Shown here: positions 7,096 to 14,593 of the stretch, in pieces | How positions within the stretch are numbered: the stretch's first letter is position 1 | Layout of the letters: each line of letters starts with the position of its first letter | NCBI GenBank assembly: GCA_024710675.1 | Contig: JANJUH010000215.1 | Coordinates: 1 to 17,443 of the forward strand | Length of the DNA: 17,443 nucleotides | From: Lysobacterales bacterium | Lineage (GTDB): Bacteria; Pseudomonadota; Gammaproteobacteria; Xanthomonadales; SZUA-5 | Direction of reading: 5' to 3' | Position numbers and translations under genes: made by a program | The notes under the pieces: generated by a model | What the model was told of the DNA's origin: nothing | Database searches by the model: none | The model's input: the letters and a program-made list of their open reading frames with translations, nothing else

Positions 7096-7180
7096 CGTCA
7101 TGGCGGCGAAGGCCGGGATCCAGCCGGTGCTTGCCGCGGTGCCCGAAGAGCACTGGATTCCGGCCTTCGCCGGAATGACG
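7096..7180. repeat. Inverted pair, GTCATTCCGGCGAAGGCCGG family (copy 1)
   Basis: The left arm 7096-7123 (CGTCATGGCGGCGAAGGCCG and onward) is the imperfect reverse complement of the right arm 7153-7180 (ending TTCGCCGGAATGACG). About 29 bp separate them. Each arm also contains its own short hairpin (GGCCTTCGCC type). Elements of the form GTCATTCC-hairpin-GGAATCCAG are widespread intergenic repeats in proteobacteria. The same family recurs at 11745-11835. The gap 6978-7392 holds this repeat, the REPIN before it and further hairpins, but no gene. Confidence 0.85.
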
Positions 7181-7202
7181 GACGAGGGGACTGCCGCCCG
7201 GG

Positions 7203-7285
7203 CCATCGCGGACCACCGACGAGTTCAGGATCCCGGGATGCCCACGCGCTTGGCGCGCCATGTTGGCGTCCAAGATCCGCGATGG
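7203..7285. repeat. Inverted repeat, 10-bp perfect arms
   Basis: CCATCGCGGA (7203-7212) and TCCGCGATGG (7276-7285) are exact reverse complements around a 63-bp interior. The interior contains CGCCATGTTGGCG (a 5-bp stem) and GGATCCCGGGATGCCC. The shape is like the neighbouring REPIN-type elements, but I find no second copy of this family in the window. Confidence 0.5.
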
Positions 7286-7318
7286 ACAGGGATCCGACTG
7301 GGCGAACCCCTGAAACAG

Positions 7319-7342
7319 CGCGGGCGCCCGTAGGCGCCCGCG
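7319..7342. terminator. Hairpin downstream of the minus-strand BNR gene
   Basis: A perfect 10-bp stem CGCGGGCGCC-CGTA-GGCGCCCGCG. On the minus strand it is followed by CTGTTTC, a weak U-tract, and lies about 50 bp past the stop of the secreted BNR-repeat gene. On the plus strand the following TGTGTTCC is also weak. It probably acts as a terminator between the convergent mnmG and BNR genes (inference). Confidence 0.55.
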
Positions 7343-7353
7343 TGTGTTCCGTT

Positions 7354-7383
7354 GGTCCCGGCATCCAGTTGGACGCCGGGACC
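7354..7383. terminator. Second hairpin between convergent genes
   Basis: A 9-bp perfect stem GGTCCCGGC/GCCGGGACC with a 12-base loop ends ten bases from the stop of the minus-strand gene. No U-tract follows, so termination is uncertain. It may stabilise the 3' end of the mRNA. Confidence 0.4.
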
Positions 7384-7392
7384 GGCCCGACG

Positions 7393-10275
7393 TTACTCGA
7401 AGCCGTCCTCGAACAGCCCGTCGCCCGGACCGCTGGCCGGCAGCTCGAGGCAGACGCTATCGATCGTTCCCACGTCGACACCGGCACGATCAGCCACGTT
7501 CAGCGTCCAGGTGCCGGCGGCAGAGACACCGTCGAACACCGTGAAGGCCTGCTGCGGACGCTTGTCGCCTCCGATGGCCGGCGGGCCGGCGACGCAGGTG
7601 TTCGGCGTGCCCGCCGCGGCGTCGAAGAAGGTCGCGTCGATGTTGTCACCCGAGCAACTGGTCGGACGGTTGATCAGGTCCGCACCGGCGGCATCCTTGG
7701 TCAGCCGGATGATCAGGTCGCCGATGAAGGTGTGGGTGATGCCCACGCTGACCCTCAGGCCACTGATCGTGCCGGCACCGGCGGGCACGGTGATCGTGGC
7801 ATTGGCACCGGTCGGATTGTTGTCCGGGATCGGAACCGGGGCGCCGGCGTAGCAGGCGATGTTCGCGGTCGTGAAGTTGCGCACGCTCGAGAAGGCGCCA
7901 TCACCGCAGGCATTGCTGGCCCGGACGCGCCAGAAGTGCTGGGTCTGCGGGCTGAGGCCCGCAGCGGTGAAGCTGGTGCCAGTCACCGTGCCGCTCGCGA
8001 CGATGTTGCCGAAGCCGGCATCGGTCGCGACTTCGACCAGGTAGGACGTTGCGCCTGCCACCGCGGCCCACTGCAACTGCACGCTGGTCGACAGGCCGGT
8101 GGCGCCATTGGCCGGGGTGTTCAGCGTGGCCGCGTTCGGCGAGCCCTGCGCGAGGTTCACCTGGATGCTTCCGCCGCGGATGATCGCCGGCGAGCCGCCG
8201 TCGGTGCCCTGCACATCGACCGTGTACGAACCGGTCGCTGCACCCGCCGAGGTGGCCAGTTGCAGCACCGAGGTCACGCCACCCTGGGTCGGGCTGACCG
8301 GGTTCGGCGTGAAGCTCGCGGAAGTGAACACCGAGTTGTTGAGGCCCGGCGTACTCATCGTCACCGAGCCGTTGAAGCCGCCGGTGGCGCCCAGCGTGAT
8401 GTCGATCGGCGGCACCGGTGCACCTGCGCACAGCGACAGGTTGCTGGTACCGACGTTCAGCGTGTAGCTCGGGCCGGCGAACAGGTTCTGCACGCGCGCC
8501 GCGAAGGAACGCTGGGACGTCGTCGAGGGCGGCGTGACGATGCGATTGTCGGTCCAGGTCATGCCGACGATCTGGTTGTCCGAGGAAATGCCGAGGCCGT
8601 TGTAGTCGCCCCATTCCTGGCCGTTGGCGATGTTCTGCGACACCACCGAGGACACGCGGGTCTCTTCGACCCAGGTGTTGCCGCCGTCGGTCGACACCGC
8701 GTAGTACCAGTCGGCCTTGTCGCGCAGGCCGGTGCCGGAATTGCGCGTGTCCTGCCAGCCGATGTGGACGTTGCCGAAGCCATCGACCTTCATCCACGGC
8801 TGGAAGCGATCGACCGTGGTCTGGTCGGCCAGCGAATGGGGCGTGGTTGCGGTGGTCCAGGTGGCGCCCTGGTCGTCCGAATAGATCACCTGGATCCAGG
8901 CGTGACTGGCACTGGCCGAGCCGGTGCCGTTGCCGGGGCTGCCGGCCGCCGCGTTTTCGTCGGTGAACGCCACATAGACGCGACCATCGCGCGGGCCACC
9001 GCTCAGATCGACGTCGACCACGGCGTAGATGAAGACCTGCCGAGACTCCATCGCCGGGATCGGGAAGTCGAAACGGCCGTGCAGGTCATAGATCTGGGAA
9101 GCGAGGCCAGCCGTGGCGCCATTGAGATCGACGAAAGTGTCGCCGCCGTCGTCCGAACGCAGCAGGCGCAACTCGGCCGAGTTGGTGGTCGTGCTCGGGT
9201 AGACGTAATAGATGCGGCCCTGGCGGTCGGTCGCGATATCGCTGCCGATGCCACGCTCGTCCTGCGCGAAGGAAATCGTCGGCGCGAACTGCAGGCCCGC
9301 GCCACCCTGCACCGGCAGCGCCGTCGAGCGCGCGAACTGCATCACGTTGCCCTGGTGCCAGGTCAGGTAGACGCGGTCCCGGAAGGGCGAGTTCGGCGAC
9401 TTGTCGACGTGGATGAACTCCTTGTCGGAGCTGGCGGTCGAGGTGTGGACCGGGCCCAGCCAGGTCTGGCCGTTGTTGAAGGACCAGTAGACCGTCGAGC
9501 ACAGGCTGAATCCGCATCCGCTGGCCGCCTGGCCGAGCGTGGCGGCGAAGGCGATGGCACCGTTCGAGGTGTACTCGATGGCCGGGTCGCAGCAGGTGCC
9601 TGCCAGGGCGCCGGCGTTGCCCCAGGTCAGGCCGCCATTGGTCGAGAAGGACATGCGCTGGCCGCCGGAACCGTTCGAACCCGCGATCACGATGTTGGGA
9701 TTGGTCGGGTGATATTCGATCGTGGTCTCGTTGTTGCTGAGCGTGCCGTCGAAGGGGCCCTCGGTCAGCACCGGTGCCGCCCACGCGGCCTTGTACTCGT
9801 TGCGCGCCACCGGATCGGTGGCATAGCGATCCGGCTTCAGCGGCGTCGGGTTCTCAGGACCCTGGTAGTGATGCTTGCCGCGCTCGGTCAGCTTGAGCAC
9901 GCCGTTCTGCATCAGGCCGCCGAAGCGGTACTGGAACTCCTTGTCGGTCTCGCGCGGATAAAGGTCATCGAGCAGCGGGAAACCCTGCGCCGCCATTTCC
10001 TTGCGCTTGAGCACCTTGAAGAAGGCCGGCACCTTGGGCAGGTACTGGTCGTCCTTGTGCAAGAGCTGGATGTCTTCCTTGCGCAGATCGTAATTGCGAT
10101 CGTCCCATGGGCCGTATTTGGTCAGGCTCGCGTAATCAACCCGCGGATCAGCACCCCGCGACTGCTCGATGACGATCTTCTCCTCGGCCTGCACGCCGGG
10201 AGCGACAACGCCCACGCACAAGGCCAGGGCCAGCGCGAGCGGGTGGAGGGAGGACGATCTCGACACCAATTTCAT
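7393..10275 (-). CDS. Secreted BNR/Asp-box beta-propeller protein with FN3 and P domains
   Basis: A 960-residue exported protein. The Sec signal peptide is residues 1-30 (MKLVSRSSS, hydrophobic core, VQA before EEK). Residues about 170-600 form a sialidase-like propeller with five Asp-boxes: STNGGLTW (211-218), SFNNGQTW (265-272), SDDGGDTF (374-381), SDDQGATW (466-473) and STDGGNTW (528-535). An Ig-like beta domain spans about 603-708, a fibronectin type III domain about 713-803 (FWRVRASNACGDG), and a proprotein-convertase P domain about 808-946 (THTFIGDLIIRL, GTWTLNVADRAGVDVGTIDS). The extreme C-terminus is GDGLFEDGFE. Sialidase catalytic residues are not assignable by eye, so the substrate is unknown; polysaccharide or protein binding is possible. 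ATG 10275 is chosen because it precisely starts a signal peptide, although the frame stays open upstream. It is divergent from oleA. Confidence 0.9.
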   Translation of the reverse strand: MKLVSRSSSLHPLALALALCVGVVAPGVQAEEKIVIEQSRGADPRVDYASLTKYGPWDDRNYDLRKEDIQLLHKDDQYLPKVPAFFKVLKRKEMAAQGFPLLDDLYPRETDKEFQYRFGGLMQNGVLKLTERGKHHYQGPENPTPLKPDRYATDPVARNEYKAAWAAPVLTEGPFDGTLSNNETTIEYHPTNPNIVIAGSNGSGGQRMSFSTNGGLTWGNAGALAGTCCDPAIEYTSNGAIAFAATLGQAASGCGFSLCSTVYWSFNNGQTWLGPVHTSTASSDKEFIHVDKSPNSPFRDRVYLTWHQGNVMQFARSTALPVQGGAGLQFAPTISFAQDERGIGSDIATDRQGRIYYVYPSTTTNSAELRLLRSDDGGDTFVDLNGATAGLASQIYDLHGRFDFPIPAMESRQVFIYAVVDVDLSGGPRDGRVYVAFTDENAAAGSPGNGTGSASASHAWIQVIYSDDQGATWTTATTPHSLADQTTVDRFQPWMKVDGFGNVHIGWQDTRNSGTGLRDKADWYYAVSTDGGNTWVEETRVSSVVSQNIANGQEWGDYNGLGISSDNQIVGMTWTDNRIVTPPSTTSQRSFAARVQNLFAGPSYTLNVGTSNLSLCAGAPVPPIDITLGATGGFNGSVTMSTPGLNNSVFTSASFTPNPVSPTQGGVTSVLQLATSAGAATGSYTVDVQGTDGGSPAIIRGGSIQVNLAQGSPNAATLNTPANGATGLSTSVQLQWAAVAGATSYLVEVATDAGFGNIVASGTVTGTSFTAAGLSPQTQHFWRVRASNACGDGAFSSVRNFTTANIACYAGAPVPIPDNNPTGANATITVPAGAGTISGLRVSVGITHTFIGDLIIRLTKDAAGADLINRPTSCSGDNIDATFFDAAAGTPNTCVAGPPAIGGDKRPQQAFTVFDGVSAAGTWTLNVADRAGVDVGTIDSVCLELPASGPGDGLFEDGFE

Positions 10276-10467
10276 GAGCCTGACACCTGACTGAACACGA
10301 ACGCCCGAAGATACGCCCAAGTTGGCAGATGGCGCAGGGAAGCAGGCCTGATTGGTGCCGACTTGTGCCCCTTGCGACATTTGTTGGCGATTGTGAATGC
10401 GTGCAAGCACCGAGGCTCTGGGCGCCAGCACCGGCACCGTTCGAATTGCCTCGCGGCGATGTGCTGG
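10276..10467. other. Divergent intergenic region, BNR gene / oleA
   Basis: Together with 10468-10666 this 391-bp gap separates two divergent genes and must hold promoters for both. I see no convincing -10/-35 pair. The best minus-strand candidate is TATCTT near 10310, with a poor -35. Nothing gene-like is supported. Confidence 0.35.
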
Positions 10468-10560
10468 CGCGTAGGGTGTGGCGAGCGCAAGCGCACGGCA
10501 CCCTCGAGACCATCCCGCGTCATGGCCGGTGCGGTTCACCGCGGTCACCGGCACCCTAGC
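10468..10560. repeat. REPIN-like inverted pair, GTAGGGTG family
   Basis: The plus-oriented unit (about 10468-10503) reads GCGTAGGGTG, then an imperfect hairpin, then GGCACCC. The minus-oriented unit (10524-10560) ends GGCACCCTAGC and has a nested hairpin: GCCGGTG (10525-10531) with CACCGGC (10546-10552), enclosing GCGG-TTCA-CCGC (10531-10542). The two GTAGGGTG/GCTAGGGTG termini point outward in opposite directions, the REPIN arrangement. It lies about 110 bp upstream of oleA. Confidence 0.7.
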
Positions 10561-10666
10561 TTCGCTCCGGACCTCGCCATCTCGCGCCCACCGGACCCAC
10601 AACGCTTGCACTCCCCACCATGCCCGCAGTACCTTCCCGCGTCTTTTCTTCGCCCCAGGGTCACCC

Positions 10667-11683
10667 ATGCGTTTCGAGCGCGTTGCCATTGCTGCCGTTG
10701 CCCACGTCGACGCTCCCAACCGGCTGACCTCTGCCGAGATCGTTTCGCGGCTGAAGCCGGCGATGGAACGCCTCGGGATGCGCGACGACCTGCTGGAAGG
10801 CGTCGCCGGCATCCATGCGCGGCGGGTCTGGGACGAGGGCATGGTGCCTTCCGATGCAGCCGCGTTGGCGGCCGAAAAGGTGCTGGCACAGGCCGGCATC
10901 GGCCGCGAGCAGGTCGGCATCCTGGTCAACACCTCGGTCTGCCGCGATTACCTCGAGCCCTCCACCGCCGCCATCGTCGCCGGCAAGCTCAACCTGCCGG
11001 AGACCTGCCAGAACTTCGATGTCGGCAATGCCTGCCTGGCCTTCGTCAACGGCATGGACATTGCCGCGCGGATGATCGAGCGCGGGGATCTCGATTACGC
11101 GCTGATCGTCGACGGCGAGTGCAGCCGCCTGATCACCGAGAAGACCATCGCGCGGCTCAATGATCCGGACGCCACCGCCGAGCAGTTCCGCGACGAGTTC
11201 GCCTCGCTGACGCTGGGCTCGGGTGGCGTGGCGATGGTGCTGGCAAACGCCGACCTCTGCCCGGACGGCCACCGCTACCTCGGCAGCGTGTCGCGCTCGG
11301 CCACGCAGTTCAGCCGCCTATGCGCCGGCAACATCGACCGCATGGTCACCGACACCCGCACGCTGCTGGTCGAGGGCCTGAAGCTCGCCGGCAAGACCTT
11401 CCAGGCGGCGCGCCAGATGTTCGGCTGGGCGGCCGGGGAGATCGACGAGTTCGTGATCCACCAGGTCAGCCGCGTGCACACCGAGGAACTGGTGCGCATG
11501 CTCGGCATCGATCCGCGCAAGGTGCTGACCATCTTCCCCGAGTTCGGCAACATCGGCCCGGCCTCGCTGCCGACCGCGCTCAGCAAGCTCGCCGAAACCG
11601 GCCGCCTCGTGAAGGGCAAGCGCGTGGCGCTGCTCGGCATCGGCTCCGGGCTGAACTGCTCGATGGCCGAGGTGGTCTGGTAA
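10667..11683 (+). CDS. oleA: OleA-type thiolase (acyl-CoA head-to-head condensation)
   Basis: A 338-residue thiolase-fold enzyme, the same length as Xanthomonas OleA. OleA condenses two fatty acyl-CoAs to a 2-alkyl-3-ketoacid, the first step of long-chain cis-olefin synthesis. Catalytic residues are all present: nucleophile C123 in FDVGNACLAF, E97 in CRDYLEPST (the glutamate reaching the partner active site in the dimer), H265 in FVIHQVSR and N295 in FGNIGPAS. These match crystal-numbered C143, E117, H285 and N315 after subtracting a 20-residue tag offset (from memory). The terminus GIGSGLNCSMAEVVW is also OleA-like. ATG 10667 follows CAGGG by six bases and gives the family's N-terminus. The oleBCD genes, usually next, are absent; a repeat and a TMEM43-family gene follow. 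Confidence 0.93.
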   Translation: MRFERVAIAAVAHVDAPNRLTSAEIVSRLKPAMERLGMRDDLLEGVAGIHARRVWDEGMVPSDAAALAAEKVLAQAGIGREQVGILVNTSVCRDYLEPSTAAIVAGKLNLPETCQNFDVGNACLAFVNGMDIAARMIERGDLDYALIVDGECSRLITEKTIARLNDPDATAEQFRDEFASLTLGSGGVAMVLANADLCPDGHRYLGSVSRSATQFSRLCAGNIDRMVTDTRTLLVEGLKLAGKTFQAARQMFGWAAGEIDEFVIHQVSRVHTEELVRMLGIDPRKVLTIFPEFGNIGPASLPTALSKLAETGRLVKGKRVALLGIGSGLNCSMAEVVW

Positions 11684-11744
11684 CCGGCTGCGGAGGAAGC
11701 GCGCACTGCTGCCGCACCCGCCCACCCTCGCGGCCTCGCCCCGT

Positions 11745-11835
11745 CGTCACCCCGGCGCAGGCCGGGGTCCGGAGTCGTTGGCTTGCAGCAACGGAACAGC
11801 CCGAGCACGGGATTCCGGCCTGCGCCGGGATGACG
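11745..11835. repeat. Inverted pair, GTCATTCCGGCGAAGGCCGG family (copy 2)
   Basis: The left arm 11745-11773 (CGTCACCCCGGCGCAGGCCG and onward) and the right arm 11808-11835 (ending CTGCGCCGGGATGACG) are imperfect reverse complements. They have the same plan and termini as the copy at 7096-7180. The spacer sequence differs between copies. It fills most of the gap between oleA and the TMEM43-family gene. Confidence 0.85.
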
Positions 11836-11936
11836 TGTGAGGTGGTGGTCCTCTCGTGACCATCCATCTCGATCCAGCATCGTGAGCCCATCACCGCTAA
11901 CATCCACGCGCCCTTCATCCCGTGCGAGGTCTGGCC

Positions 11937-13112
11937 GTGCCTGTCGTCGAACACATCTCCTGGTGGAGCCGCCTCAAGCAGAGCTTCTTCGGATTCCTGT
12001 TCTCCTTCGTCGTCATCGTCGGCGCGCTGGTGCTGCTGGCGTGGAACGAACACCGCACGCTGAAGAACCACAAGGGCTTGGTCGCCGCCGGCGAGACGGT
12101 TCAGGCGATCGATGCGGCCGATACCGAGTCGGACCTGGACGGCCGGCTGGTCCACCTCTCGGGCCGGGTGGAGAGCGAGGAGACGCTTACCGATCCGGAG
12201 TTCGGCATCGAGACCGGTGGCCTCGTGCTGCGGCGCAAGGTCGAGATGTACCAGTGGAAGGAGAACAAGCGCACCGAGGAGCGTGAGAAGCTCGGTGGCG
12301 GGGTCGAGCGCGTCACCACCTACAGCTACGAGAAGGTCTGGGACGACGAGCCGATCAGTTCCTCGGGCTTTCATGAGAGCGGTCACGACAATCCGCGCTC
12401 GATGCCCTACCGCAGCGCGCGCTATGCCGCCGCCGAGGCCTGGATCGGTGCCTTCCGCGCGGACGACACGGTGCTGAACGCGCTGAACTCGCAAGCGCTG
12501 GCTCTCGGCGAAGCCGGCGAGATGCCCGGGGAGTTCCGCCAGGTCGACGGCAATACCCTCTACGCCGGCCGGGGTACGCCCGCCTCGCCGCAGATCGGCG
12601 ACCTGCGCGTGCGTTACACGCTGGTGCCGGCGCAGGAAGCGTCGATCATCGCTCAGGTCGTCGGCGACGGCTTCACCGCGTGGAACAGCCCGGCCGGTAC
12701 CGAGATCTACCTGGTCGAACCGGGCCGGGTCACGGCGGCCGACATGGTCAGCCATGCGCAGTCGAGCAACTCGATGTTCGGCTGGATCCTGCGCGGCGTC
12801 GGCTTCGTGCTGATGTGGATCGCCTTCGGGATGATGCTCTCGCCGCTGCGTACCGTGGCGGCGGTGCTACCGCCGCTCGGCAAGCTGGTCGGCGCGGCGA
12901 CCGGCATGGTGTCCTTCGTGCTCGCCGCCGTGATCTCGCTGACGACGATCGTGCTGAGCTGGATCCTGGTGCGGCCGCTGTGGGCGGTGTCGGTGGTGAT
13001 CGCGATCGTCATCGTCATCGCGATGTGGTCGCGGCGGGGTGCACAGCAGGGTGCAGCCGCCGGGCCAGGACCCATGCCGCCGCCCCCACCGCCGCCATTC
13101 CCGGGACGCTGA
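11937..13112 (+). CDS. TMEM43-family membrane protein
   Basis: A 391-residue membrane protein of the TMEM43 (LUMA) family, which bacteria share with animals. It has one N-terminal helix (about 17-35), a large soluble region (about 37-278), and three C-terminal helices (about 281-301, 317-342 and 347-364). Family-like segments include ISWWSRLKQSFFG, LLAWNEHRTLK at the end of helix 1, and the membrane stretch LMWIAFGMMLSPLRTVAAVLP. The tail is low-complexity PMPPPPPPPFPGR. The cellular role in bacteria is not established. GTG 11937 is preferred because GAGGT lies about seven bases upstream; another in-frame GTG at 11922 would add five residues. It sits alone between repeats, convergent with icd, so the context gives no partner. 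Confidence 0.85.
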   Translation: MPVVEHISWWSRLKQSFFGFLFSFVVIVGALVLLAWNEHRTLKNHKGLVAAGETVQAIDAADTESDLDGRLVHLSGRVESEETLTDPEFGIETGGLVLRRKVEMYQWKENKRTEEREKLGGGVERVTTYSYEKVWDDEPISSSGFHESGHDNPRSMPYRSARYAAAEAWIGAFRADDTVLNALNSQALALGEAGEMPGEFRQVDGNTLYAGRGTPASPQIGDLRVRYTLVPAQEASIIAQVVGDGFTAWNSPAGTEIYLVEPGRVTAADMVSHAQSSNSMFGWILRGVGFVLMWIAFGMMLSPLRTVAAVLPPLGKLVGAATGMVSFVLAAVISLTTIVLSWILVRPLWAVSVVIAIVIVIAMWSRRGAQQGAAAGPGPMPPPPPPPFPGR

Positions 13113-13115
13113 AAG

Positions 13116-13145
13116 CAGAAGGGGCGCCCGATGGCGCCCCTTCTG
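13116..13145. terminator. Bidirectional hairpin terminator
   Basis: A perfect 13-bp stem: CAGAAGGGGCGCC (13116-13128), loop CGAT, and GGCGCCCCTTCTG (13133-13145). The outer AGAA/TTCT gives U-rich 3' flanks on either strand. It starts three bases after the stop of the TMEM43-family gene and lies between convergent genes, so it probably stops transcription from that gene and also serves icd on the other strand. Confidence 0.8.
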
Positions 13146-13148
13146 TTC

Positions 13149-13231
13149 GTAGCGCGGGTTGCGCCGCAGGCGCTACCCGCGTGACCTTGCCGCAAGCTCC
13201 CGGTTAGTCCGCCTGCGGCGGCCAACGCGGG

Positions 13232-13235
<4 letters not shown>
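13149..13235. repeat. REPIN-like inverted pair, GTAGCSCGSGTTG family
   Basis: The plus-oriented unit 13149-13172 starts GTAGCGCGGGTTGCGCC and ends GCAGGCG. The minus-oriented unit occupies 13210-13235 and, read on the minus strand, starts GTAGCCCGCGTTGGCC and ends GCAGGCG. The pair is separated by 37 bp. GTAGCCCGGGTTG-type elements are common dispersed repeats in Xanthomonadales (family knowledge). The minus unit overlaps the 3' end of icd and contains its stop codon. Confidence 0.82.
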
Positions 13236-14533
<1,298 letters not shown>

Positions 14534-14565
14534 CACTCTGCTCCCTCACTGGAAAGTGGCGGCCG

Positions 14566-14571
14566 ATCATA
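14566..14571 (-). promoter_or_regulatory. Possible icd promoter -10 box (TATGAT)
   Basis: Read on the minus strand, TATGAT lies in the 60-bp gap before icd and would start transcription near 14559, leaving a leader of about 26 bases with the AGGGAG ribosome binding site. It is a one-mismatch match to the sigma-70 -10 consensus in a GC-rich gap. No good -35 is seen, so it would need an activator or be a chance match. No hairpin terminator is visible between the metalloprotease and icd. Confidence 0.35.
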
Positions 14572-14593
14572 GCCCCGCAGCAGCAAGCCCGCG

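Noticed and set aside
7006..10290. A 1094-codon open frame on the plus strand
   Set aside because: It lies opposite the BNR-repeat gene, whose minus-strand product has a signal peptide and clear domains. The plus-strand product is Arg/Gly/Ala-rich with no recognisable motif, a typical GC-rich antisense shadow.
10400..10460. Possible tRNA T-loop (GTTCGAATT)
   Set aside because: The flanking bases do not form a T-stem, and no acceptor or anticodon stem can be folded around it.
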